NCBI GenBank assembly: GCA_002429965.1
Contig: DJBG01000137.1
Location: 3,033-10,657, forward strand
From: Hungatella sp. UBA5982
GTDB lineage: Bacteria; Bacillota; Clostridia; Lachnospirales; Lachnospiraceae
Direction of reading: 5' to 3'
DNA: 7,625 nucleotides
The position numbers were made by a program, and so were the translations under genes. Shown here one piece after another: positions 1-6,467 of the stretch (positions within the stretch are counted from its first letter, which is position 1; every line of letters starts with the position of its first letter). Below the pieces are notes generated by a model. That model made no database searches. It was not told the DNA's origin and saw nothing but the letters and a program-made list of their open reading frames with translations.

Positions 1-288
1 CGACGATGGAATCAAATCCTTCAGAAACTGCAAGCCGTATCAAAAACACCGTTGCCAAGTGATATCACCGCGCACATCTTCCGGCATACCTACGCAAGCG
101 ATCTTTACAAAGCTGGAGTGGATATTAAGCAGGCACAATATCTCTTAGGACACGATGATATAAAAACCACCCTGGACACTTACACTCATTTTGGATACAC
201 GGATGTAAAAGTGGATAAACTGGAGTCATACTATAATACAGTCAAAATGCAGTCATATGAAAAGATAGCAGCCTTTAAACACGCATAA
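1..288 (+). CDS. Tyrosine recombinase/integrase, C-terminal fragment (5' end outside window)
   Basis: The reading frame is open from base 1 to the TAA at 286-288, giving 95 visible residues; the start lies outside the window. A TTG at 52 is in frame but has no ribosome site, and codons before it continue the same protein, so it is not the start. Seen directly: the HxxR box HIFRH (His25, Arg28 of the fragment), the LGHDD box (His51), and a DTYTH motif whose Tyr61 fits the nucleophile. Their order and spacing match the catalytic C-terminal half of phage and ICE tyrosine integrases, which cut and rejoin DNA through a 3'-phosphotyrosyl link. The tail after the Tyr (about 34 residues) is ordinary in length. 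The gene may mark the end of an integrated element or a relic; the window cannot show which. A XerC/D housekeeping role is less likely, because the sequence resembles element integrases (AGVDIKQAQYLLGH). Confidence 0.86.
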   Translation, partial: RRWNQILQKLQAVSKTPLPSDITAHIFRHTYASDLYKAGVDIKQAQYLLGHDDIKTTLDTYTHFGYTDVKVDKLESYYNTVKMQSYEKIAAFKHA

Positions 289-344
289 ATAAAGGGATTC
301 CGAGGTTCATAAAAATGTAATGTGCTTTTTTACAGCCTTCGTTG

Positions 345-350
345 TATAAT
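345..350 (+). promoter_or_regulatory. Candidate -10 box (TATAAT) for the two-component operon
   Basis: A perfect TATAAT lies 22 nt before the response regulator ATG. No good -35 stands at the right distance (322-327 is GTGCTT). The TTTACA at 329-334 is only 10 nt away, too close to pair with it. Transcription from this box would begin near 357, right at the ribosome site, so the leader would be almost absent. It may depend on an activator, possibly the response regulator itself, or be a chance match. Confidence 0.35.
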
Positions 351-357
351 ATTGAAA

Positions 358-364
358 AAGGAGG
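358..364 (+). promoter_or_regulatory. Ribosome binding site that sets the response regulator start at 372
   Basis: AAGGAGG followed by 7 nt and then ATG at 372. This strong site decides against the in-frame TTG at 342, which has no such site and would add ten residues before the usual first strand of the receiver domain. Confidence 0.9.
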
Positions 365-371
365 TTTTCGT

Positions 372-1067
372 ATGCAGAATATTTTAGTATGTGATGATGA
401 CAAACAAATCGTAGAAGCAATTGATATATATTTAACAGGAGAAGGGTTTCATGTGATTAAGGCCTATGACGGCTACGATGCCCTAAAGCTTTTGGAAGAA
501 CATGAAATAGATTTAATGATTCTGGATGTGATGATGCCGGGTCTTGACGGGATCCGGACTACTTTAAAGGTCCGTGAGACAAGCAGTATCCCCATCATCA
601 TCCTTTCCGCCAAATCCGAAGACACGGATAAGATCCTGGGACTAAACATCGGGGCAGACGATTATATCACCAAGCCATTTAATCCGCTGGAACTGGTTGC
701 AAGGGTAAAATCACAGATGCGCCGCTATACCCAGCTTGGCAATATGAACCAGCAGCCGGCCGGACAGGTGTATAAATGCGGAGGTCTGGCCATTAATGAC
801 GACAATAAGGAGGTTTTTGTAGAAGGGGAACTGATTAAACTGACCCCCATTGAATACAACATCCTTCTGCTTCTGGTTAAGAATGAGGGAAAGGTATTTT
901 CCATTGACGAGATCTACGAGCAGATCTGGAATGAAGAAGCCATCGGCGCCGATAACACCGTGGCTGTACACATCCGGCACATCCGGGAAAAGATCGAAAT
1001 TAACCCAAGAGAACCACGCTATTTAAAAGTGGTATGGGGCGTTGGCTATAAGATTGAGAAACAATAG
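372..1067 (+). CDS. OmpR/PhoB-family response regulator (VanR-like)
   Basis: A 231-residue DNA-binding response regulator, a normal length for the family. Residues 1-118 form the receiver: acidic pocket Asp8-Asp9-Asp10, phospho-acceptor Asp52 in LDVMMPG, switch Ser79 in ILSAK, and Lys101 in the KPF motif. Residues ~134-229 are the winged-helix effector, with the TPIEYNIL helix, a recognition-helix region around NTVAVHIRHIREKI, and the C-terminal hairpin WGVGYKIEK. The start is ATG 372, chosen from the AAGGAGG at 358-364. The kinase gene follows after 8 nt, with its ribosome site overlapping this gene's stop, so the two are almost surely one operon and translationally coupled. Expected action: the neighbouring kinase phosphorylates Asp52, and the dimer binds direct repeats near promoters. 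Targets cannot be read from the window. The similarity to VanR is at family level only; no van resistance genes are present. Confidence 0.95.
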   Translation: MQNILVCDDDKQIVEAIDIYLTGEGFHVIKAYDGYDALKLLEEHEIDLMILDVMMPGLDGIRTTLKVRETSSIPIIILSAKSEDTDKILGLNIGADDYITKPFNPLELVARVKSQMRRYTQLGNMNQQPAGQVYKCGGLAINDDNKEVFVEGELIKLTPIEYNILLLLVKNEGKVFSIDEIYEQIWNEEAIGADNTVAVHIRHIREKIEINPREPRYLKVVWGVGYKIEKQ

Positions 1068-1075
1068 GAGCGTTT

Positions 1076-3343
1076 ATGAAAAAAAGAAAAGATTTTGCTG
1101 CCCTAATGCACATGCTCTTCTCCCTTCTTGTCGTCGTCGGCGTTTCCATCATGTACAGCAATTCCCACTACGGAGAGGGAATCCGCTGGATCAACCATGA
1201 AACCTATGAGGACACGCCCGAATTCACCCGTCAGATTAAATCTGATATCGATGATATTTTTAATTATGTAAAATATAAGGAAGTATTTGAGACCAACGGA
1301 AAGCTTGACTATTCAAAGCCCATTGTCCGGGTCTTGGAAGGACCGGGAACTACAAAGGAATACACGGTGGATGAGATGATACGAAGGGCTAAATCCCTGG
1401 GCTATTATCTGAATGAGCAGTTTAAGGTAAGCGGAGGGCAGCCGTCTGCGGATGACTCTGATTCGTATGTACGGGTGGATTACAGAGCCTATGAACCGGA
1501 TTTTAAGATAACGGAGCCTGGAGAAGCATTTCTCACCATGGACCAGCTGGCCTATGAGGTGCTGACCCACCTGGGCAACTACTATTCTTTTTATTACCGT
1601 TATATCCAGAACCCCAGTAATTTAAAGTTTGAAATTCTCTATCAGAATACTGAGGAGGATTATAAGCTATACAGCAACGTTTCCGGCAAAACCATCAATG
1701 ACTTTAAGACCATGGGAAGATACCTTTACGTAACAGGAGAGGCACTTTACGTGGATTCCAACTTAACCACAGTTCCCAAGAATGTTTCTTCCCTGCTGGA
1801 AAAGATGAATCCTTATAACAACGGCAATTATCATATGACAGTAGCCGTGGATACTTCTTACCCCTATAGGGATGCTTACGCCCTGGCTTCCGCTTCTTAT
1901 GATCGCATGCGCCTGTTATTTATCACCGGAATGATCAGCCTGTGTCTGGGAATTCTGGGCTGCATGGCTACCCTGTACGCTCTGGTAAGCCTGACCGGCC
2001 TGCCTGACAAGGAACAAGGCCGCGGCCCTCTGAGACGGGTCGACCGGCTCCCTGCAGAAAGCTGTCTGCTCCTGTATTTCGGGGCTTCCATCCTTGCCCT
2101 GTTACTTGCTAACAAGCTGGCATATAAGATTATCCACCTCTTCTTTGCCGTTGACCAATGGGATTACGCAGAGCTGGCCCTTCGGGTCCTCATTTATTAC
2201 GCAGCAGGACTGTCCGCTGCTTTAAGCCTTTTAAAACGGTATAAAGCAGGAAATCTCTGGACCGGAAGCCTTATTTACCGGGGACTTAAAAACTTGTCCC
2301 TGTATTTTAAAAACCACCGCTTTACCACACGGATCATGCTTTCATATGCACTGTTCCTGGTCTTTAACATTGCCATGACAATGGCCTTTGCCTTCCTTTT
2401 ATTTACCTATAAAAGCTTAGAGTCCCGGATCCTTATGGGGGTGGTTGCTTTGCTGCTTTTCAGCCTGGATTTCTGGATCTTCCATCAGATGTACAAAAAT
2501 GCATGGGAAACGGATCAGATCAATGAGGCCCTTTTTAATATTTCCAGAGGGGACACCACTTATAAGATCGATACCCTGACATTTAACGGAAAAGAACGGG
2601 AACTGGCTGAAAACATCAATCACATCAGCACCGGACTGGAAACCGCACTCCAGGAAAAGGTACGGAGCGAGCGCTTAAAGGCGGACTTAATCACCAATGT
2701 GTCCCACGATATTAAGACTCCTCTTACATCCATCATAAACTATGTGGATCTTATAAAAAGGGAAAAGATTCAGGATCCGAAGATTCAGGGATACTTAGAA
2801 GTTCTGGAACAGAAGTCCCAGCGGTTAAAGACTTTGACAGAAGATCTGGTGGAAGCCTCAAAGGCAAGCTCCGGAAATTTAAAGCTGGAGATTACCAGCA
2901 TTGATTTTGTAGAGCTCATCCACCAGACCAACGGAGAATTTGAAGAAAAATTTGCCCTCCGCAACCTGGAGCTGGTTTCCACCCTTCCGGATGAGTCCAT
3001 CCTGATCGAGGCGGACGGCCGGTATCTGTGGCGGGTGCTTGAGAATCTTTATAACAATGCGTTCAAGTATGCCATGGAACACAGCCGGGTATACGTAGAT
3101 ATTACCGTAGAAGAGAACATGGCGGTTTTCACCATGAAGAATATATCCCAAAGCCCGTTAAACATCAACGCGAACGAGCTGACCGAGCGCTTTGTCAGGG
3201 GGGATGTTGCCCGGACCACGGAAGGAAGCGGATTGGGGATCTCCATCGCTAAAAGCCTGGCCGAACTTCAGGACGGGGAATTAAGGCTTTACATTGACGG
3301 AGATCTATTTAAAGCAGGTTTGGCCTTCCCTATCAAGAAATAA
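1076..3343 (+). CDS. Multi-pass membrane sensor histidine kinase with a large extracellular domain
   Basis: A 755-residue kinase, partner of the upstream regulator. Layout by eye: a basic N-terminus and TM1 at ~7-27; a ~250-residue extracellular region at 28-277, rich in Tyr and Asp/Glu, which I do not recognise; then about five more membrane helices (~279-307, 329-347, 367-387, 421-443, 449-470); a HAMP-like linker at ~471-525; HisKA with phospho-acceptor His544 (NVSHDIKTPL); and an ATPase domain at ~645-754 with N box NLYNNAFKY (657-665) and G2 box EGSGLG (716-721). The usual DxGxG (G1) box is replaced by KNISQSP around 688-694, a variant I recall from many clostridial kinases. Ribosome site TAGGAG 1065-1070 overlaps the regulator's stop codon, 5 nt before the ATG. 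The 3' end overlaps the convergent MATE gene by 11 bp. Role: autophosphorylation and phosphotransfer to Asp52 of the regulator; the signal is unknown. Confidence 0.94.
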   Translation: MKKRKDFAALMHMLFSLLVVVGVSIMYSNSHYGEGIRWINHETYEDTPEFTRQIKSDIDDIFNYVKYKEVFETNGKLDYSKPIVRVLEGPGTTKEYTVDEMIRRAKSLGYYLNEQFKVSGGQPSADDSDSYVRVDYRAYEPDFKITEPGEAFLTMDQLAYEVLTHLGNYYSFYYRYIQNPSNLKFEILYQNTEEDYKLYSNVSGKTINDFKTMGRYLYVTGEALYVDSNLTTVPKNVSSLLEKMNPYNNGNYHMTVAVDTSYPYRDAYALASASYDRMRLLFITGMISLCLGILGCMATLYALVSLTGLPDKEQGRGPLRRVDRLPAESCLLLYFGASILALLLANKLAYKIIHLFFAVDQWDYAELALRVLIYYAAGLSAALSLLKRYKAGNLWTGSLIYRGLKNLSLYFKNHRFTTRIMLSYALFLVFNIAMTMAFAFLLFTYKSLESRILMGVVALLLFSLDFWIFHQMYKNAWETDQINEALFNISRGDTTYKIDTLTFNGKERELAENINHISTGLETALQEKVRSERLKADLITNVSHDIKTPLTSIINYVDLIKREKIQDPKIQGYLEVLEQKSQRLKTLTEDLVEASKASSGNLKLEITSIDFVELIHQTNGEFEEKFALRNLELVSTLPDESILIEADGRYLWRVLENLYNNAFKYAMEHSRVYVDITVEENMAVFTMKNISQSPLNINANELTERFVRGDVARTTEGSGLGISIAKSLAELQDGELRLYIDGDLFKAGLAFPIKK

Positions 3344-4694
3344 GCCGTATCCTCTCCCACTTTCCCGTTAAATACCGGATGAATGATATAATATAATTGG
3401 CTGTCCAGCCCATTGGAACCGCAAACCAAACGGCCTGGACGCCAATAATGGGAGCGAACACAGCCGCTACCGACACCCGGATCGCCAGATTTACCAGATT
3501 GGCGACAGTAAATACCATCACATCTCCTGCACCGCGCAAAAGCCCGTCTGTGGTCGCCTTGAAGCCAATGCAGATATAGAAGAATGAAATGAACCGGATA
3601 TAATCCATGCCTGTCTGAAATGCAGTCTCTGCACTGCCTTCATTTAAAAAGCTTCGTATAAACCAATCTCCCCAAGTCTCCATGATAACACATATGATAA
3701 CTGCAAAAATCCCTACCATAAGATAGCAGTAACGGTAGCCTGTTTTTACCCGTTCTGTCTTTCCTGCACCTATGTTCTGTGCGGTGTAGGTGGACATGGC
3801 ATTACCCAGGGCAAGCATGGGAACAATACAGATGGATTCAATCCTGGTTCCTGCCGCAAAGCCCGCCATGACCGCAGAACCAAATACATTGACAACGGAC
3901 TGGACGAGAAGCATTCCGATATGGACAATGGACTGCTGAAGGGTGGAGGGAATGGCGACCTGCATCATACGGAGCATCATATTCCAGTCATAAAGCCGAA
4001 ACGGCTCTGTTGTCTCATACCCTTTTAACCGCTTCATCAAAACGAGAAAGGACATGACCGCTGAAAGCCCCTGGGCTATCAAAGTGGCGATCGCCACACC
4101 GGCTACCCCCATGAAAAACTGGGTCACGAACAGAAGATCCAGCACTACGTTTAATAGAGAGGAAAAGACCAGCAGATATAAGGGAGTCTTTGAATCTCCC
4201 AGGGCCTGAAAAACAGAAGCCTGCACATTATACATGAATAAGAAGGGCAATCCTATAAAATAAATGCCCAGATACACCGAGGCATCATAAAATACATTCT
4301 CCGGGGTGTTCATGAAGCTTAAAATCCGGTGATTAAAAAGAAGCCCCAGACCGCCCAGTATCACTCCTATGGACAAAAAATTGATAAGAGTGGTGGATAT
4401 GGCGGTTTTCATGTTTCCGGTCTGTTTTGCCCCTAAAAACTGGGACACTACCACGGAACTGCCGATACCGCCTCCTACTGCGATGGCAATAAACACGTTT
4501 GTGATGGAATAGGAGGCACCTACCGATGCCAGAGCCTCTTCCCCCACAAACCGTCCGACCACCACAGAGTCTATGATGTTATAAAACTGCTGAAATAAAT
4601 TTCCAAGAATCATGGGAAGGGCAAAGAGCAAAAGGGCCCTTCCCGGTGAATCAGTTACCATATTAATTGCTTTTTTCTGTGTTTTCATACTCAT
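3333..4694 (-). CDS. MATE-family efflux transporter
   Basis: A 453-residue integral membrane protein of the usual MATE length, with about 12 hydrophobic segments in two homologous halves (~20-215 and ~243-440). Family-like features seen: the N-terminal run FALPMILGNLFQQFYNIIDS with Asp42 in helix 1, VVVGRFVG, GDSKTP at 166-171 after helix 4, and the matching GAGDV at 388-392 in the second half. MATE proteins export cationic drugs or metabolites in exchange for Na+ or H+; the substrate cannot be told here. The start at 4694 is the first of two close ATGs (the other at 4688). The ribosome site is poor: an AGGA overlapping the upstream gene's stop is 13 nt away, so coupling to the lipoprotein gene 15 nt upstream is likely. 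The TGA stop at 3333-3335 lies inside the end of the convergent kinase gene, leaving no room for a terminator between them. Confidence 0.94.
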   Translation of the reverse strand: MSMKTQKKAINMVTDSPGRALLLFALPMILGNLFQQFYNIIDSVVVGRFVGEEALASVGASYSITNVFIAIAVGGGIGSSVVVSQFLGAKQTGNMKTAISTTLINFLSIGVILGGLGLLFNHRILSFMNTPENVFYDASVYLGIYFIGLPFLFMYNVQASVFQALGDSKTPLYLLVFSSLLNVVLDLLFVTQFFMGVAGVAIATLIAQGLSAVMSFLVLMKRLKGYETTEPFRLYDWNMMLRMMQVAIPSTLQQSIVHIGMLLVQSVVNVFGSAVMAGFAAGTRIESICIVPMLALGNAMSTYTAQNIGAGKTERVKTGYRYCYLMVGIFAVIICVIMETWGDWFIRSFLNEGSAETAFQTGMDYIRFISFFYICIGFKATTDGLLRGAGDVMVFTVANLVNLAIRVSVAAVFAPIIGVQAVWFAVPMGWTANYIISFIRYLTGKWERIRLIS

Positions 4695-4709
4695 TATTCT
4701 GAACCATTC

Positions 4710-6242
4710 CTATCCAAATATACGCCAGCCGCAGATAAAGTTGTTCTTCCACCAGGAGCTTAAAGAACGTTCTACTACACGTCCGTTACTGGAAGAAGCA
4801 TCGATGACACTTCCGCCTCCGGCTACGATTCCCACGTGGCCGCTTACTACAATGATATCGCCTGCCTTCAGGTTTCCAAAGCTGGTGATCTTCGTATATT
4901 TTCCTACATTTCTCCAACCGGAAGAGGTTAGATAGCTCTGTCTGACGCCGGCCTGGTTGAGAGACCAGTAAACAAATCCTGAGCAGTCGAAGGACTCCGA
5001 CCCCTTGGCTCCCCAAACATAGGGGCGGCCCAGCTTGGATCTGGCAATGGAAAGCAGACCGCTTACCCCAGAACCTCCCTTAACGGTACTGCCCTTGGAG
5101 GAACCGCCTGATGATCCGGAAGAGCCTGCGGATTTTATGCCGCTTCCTGTAAGCTTACTCATGGTAAGCTGTCCCACTGAACCATCCGCTTTCAGTCCAT
5201 TGTTGTTCTGGAATGCCTTAACCGCCGTTTCCGTCAACTCACCGTAATATCCTGTCACATTGGCGGAAGCCAGGTACCCGTATTTTTGTAACAGCTGCTG
5301 GATCCTGGTAACTGATTCTCCCTGCTCGCCAAGGGTCAAACCATTTGGCTGCGCCTCTGCACTCATTAAAGTGATCCGGGTAGAAGGTCCTAAATACCCA
5401 TCCACAACTAAGTCATTCCGGGACTGGAACTGCTTCACCGCTATCACCGTATCATTTCCATAAGCTCCATCCGGAGTAGTTGTTAAATACCCCAGCTCCT
5501 TTAGACGCTGCTGGCTGGTTAATACCACATCACTTTTTTCTCCATAAGCCAGGAAGTTGGGCCTGATCTCCTCACTGTAGAGCAGATTTATAGTCTGACG
5601 TCCTACTTTTCCGTCTATGTTTAGGCCGTTTACCTCCTGAAGCTTCATGACCGCAGCTTCCGTTTCATCCCCAAAAGAGCCAGATACCTGGCTCGCATTG
5701 GCAAGGTACCCTAATTCATAAAGGCGGTTCTGGATCCGTGATATATCTTCACCCTCCACACCTTTTGACACGGCGTAATATTTAGCGTCCGGCGACATGA
5801 TGGCAGTCAGCGTCTCAGGCCCTACAATTCCATCCTGAGCCAGGCTGTTCTGACGCTGGAAGGTCTTAACAGCCGCCTCAGTCACGTTTCCAAAGTACTG
5901 GGTGGGCTCGTCGTTATCCATAAAGCCCAAATTCATCAGACGCTCCTGAAGGCTGGCCACCACCGGATGCTCCACCCCGTTCCGCAAATAATCAGGGATA
6001 GGACTTTCCTTTTGTTCCGGTACCTTAAGAAGCCTTGGCATCAGAACGCCCCCAGGGGTAAGCGCATCAATAGGCTGCAGTTCTTCTTTTACTTCTGACG
6101 ATATGGCAATGGATGGCGTGGCATCCTTTCCAAGTCCCGTGGCTGTTTCTGTTTTATTGCATCCTGCTAACAAAGAAGCCGCTGTTGCTGCCAGAAACAA
6201 AGAATAGGCAGTACGCCTTTTCCATCTTATTTTTATATTCAT
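4710..6242 (-). CDS. Lipoprotein NlpC/P60 endopeptidase with four peptidoglycan-binding repeats
   Basis: A 510-residue secreted cell-wall hydrolase. Residues 1-28 form a lipoprotein signal: basic MNIKIRWKRR, a hydrophobic core, and lipobox LAGC with Cys28 as the lipidated residue. Four PG_binding_1-type repeats follow (about 95-150, 167-223, 240-294, 311-366), each with the pattern LGY/F...FG..TE.AV..FQ...L..DG..G..T. A Ser/Gly linker at 366-393 leads to NlpC/P60 at 394-510, with catalytic Cys420 in FDCSGF and His469 in SGHVGI. The third catalytic position, 12 residues after the His, is Asp481 (VIDASSS) rather than the more usual His. Such enzymes cut peptide stems, commonly D-gamma-Glu-diamino acid bonds; four binding repeats suggest tight wall attachment while lipid-anchored outside the membrane. 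The start ATG has AGGA at 6252-6255, 9 nt upstream. A long repeat-bearing leader precedes it, and the MATE gene follows after 15 nt. Confidence 0.94.
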   Translation of the reverse strand: MNIKIRWKRRTAYSLFLAATAASLLAGCNKTETATGLGKDATPSIAISSEVKEELQPIDALTPGGVLMPRLLKVPEQKESPIPDYLRNGVEHPVVASLQERLMNLGFMDNDEPTQYFGNVTEAAVKTFQRQNSLAQDGIVGPETLTAIMSPDAKYYAVSKGVEGEDISRIQNRLYELGYLANASQVSGSFGDETEAAVMKLQEVNGLNIDGKVGRQTINLLYSEEIRPNFLAYGEKSDVVLTSQQRLKELGYLTTTPDGAYGNDTVIAVKQFQSRNDLVVDGYLGPSTRITLMSAEAQPNGLTLGEQGESVTRIQQLLQKYGYLASANVTGYYGELTETAVKAFQNNNGLKADGSVGQLTMSKLTGSGIKSAGSSGSSGGSSKGSTVKGGSGVSGLLSIARSKLGRPYVWGAKGSESFDCSGFVYWSLNQAGVRQSYLTSSGWRNVGKYTKITSFGNLKAGDIIVVSGHVGIVAGGGSVIDASSSNGRVVERSLSSWWKNNFICGWRIFG

Positions 6243-6371
6243 AAACCAGATTCCTTTCCTATTCGTTGCCCATGCTCTTTGGGTATAAAACGATACCCGA
6301 AGGGTGTTTTCTATTTGTTTCCCATGCTCTTTTGCGTAAAGAATACCCGAAGGGTATTTATATGTAAAATC
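6243..6371 (-). ncRNA. Candidate structured 5' leader of the lipoprotein mRNA
   Basis: If the minus-strand promoter at 6378-6386 is real, the transcript would begin near 6371 and carry a leader of about 128 nt containing both repeat units before the ribosome site at 6252-6255. Short stems in the leader share strands: ACCC/GGGT (6305-6296), GGGTAT/ATACCC (6298-6281) and CCCA/TGGG (6283-6269) cannot all form together. This resembles an attenuator or riboswitch in principle, but I do not recognise a known class, and a protein-binding DNA operator would explain the palindromes equally well. Confidence 0.35.
6261..6360 (-). repeat. Two ~50-bp tandem imperfect repeats in the lipoprotein leader
   Basis: Two copies of one unit stand side by side. 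Identical blocks are CCCATGCTCTTT at 6269-6280 and 6321-6332 (offset 52), and ATACCCGAAGGGT at 6293-6305 and 6343-6355 (offset 50), as read on the plus strand. Flanking bases are also similar, for example CTATTTGTTT beside one copy and CTATTCGTTG beside the other. The distal copy contains a perfect palindrome, AATACCC-GAA-GGGTATT (6342-6358). The proximal copy has one wobble position in the matching stem but gains a second, competing stem with GGGTAT at 6281-6286. The copies differ mostly between the shared blocks, as expected if the blocks are under selection. Confidence 0.85.
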
Positions 6372-6377
6372 AGGTCT

Positions 6378-6407
6378 ATTTTAGCATAAATCTGTCGGAA
6401 ATGGAAA
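6378..6407 (-). promoter_or_regulatory. Candidate extended -10 promoter for the lipoprotein-MATE operon
   Basis: On the minus strand TGCTAAAAT (6386-6378) matches the extended -10 form TGnTATAAT with one mismatch in the hexamer. An 18-nt spacer leads back to TTTCCA (6407-6402), a weak -35 that shares four of six bases with TTGACA. The predicted start is near 6371, upstream of both repeats. Confidence 0.5.
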
Positions 6408-6421
6408 GGGAATTTATCTCA

Positions 6422-6450
6422 TTGCGTCCAAACAGAGGTTATGATATAGT
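6422..6450 (+). promoter_or_regulatory. Extended -10 promoter for the ZIP transporter gene
   Basis: TTGCGT at 6422-6427, a 17-nt spacer, and TATAGT at 6445-6450 preceded by the extended -10 element TGA (6442-6444). The predicted start is near 6457, giving a ~52-nt leader. Its position inside the upstream in-frame extension argues that translation starts at 6509 and not at 6401. Confidence 0.6.
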
Positions 6451-6467
6451 TAAAGCAGGGAAAATAC

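Noticed and set aside
289..344. Terminator for the integrase gene
   Set aside because: I found no stem of more than five base pairs followed by a T run; the T run at 326-331 follows no hairpin.
329..350. TTTACA/TATAAT as a matched -35/-10 pair
   Set aside because: The spacer is 10 nt, far below the 16-18 nt needed.
342..374. TTG at 342 as the response regulator start
   Set aside because: There is no ribosome site, it overlaps the -10 box, and the ATG at 372 has an ideal site.
711..980. 89-codon minus-strand frame inside the response regulator gene
   Set aside because: It lies wholly antisense to a conserved gene and has no recognisable protein features.
3049..3246. Minus-strand frames within the kinase ATPase domain
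   Set aside because: Several overlapping frames of this kind run antisense through the kinase; codon use and conservation favour the kinase frame only.
4612..4935. 107-codon plus-strand frame across the lipoprotein/MATE junction
   Set aside because: It is antisense to two well-supported genes, has no domain-like sequence and no clear ribosome site, so it is a shadow frame.
6293..6305. cUUCGg tetraloops on the minus strand (CCCTTCGGG)
   Set aside because: The symmetric stem closes with a three-base loop (UUC). Shifting to a UUCG loop breaks the pairing after two base pairs.
6261..6360. CRISPR array
   Set aside because: There are only two diverged copies, no unique spacers of constant length and no cas genes.
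6243..6371. c-di-AMP (ydaO-type) riboswitch ahead of an NlpC/P60 gene, as is common in Firmicutes
   Set aside because: The leader has the right gene context, but I could not find the conserved cores or the pseudo-symmetric fold of that class; it is made of two short repeats instead.
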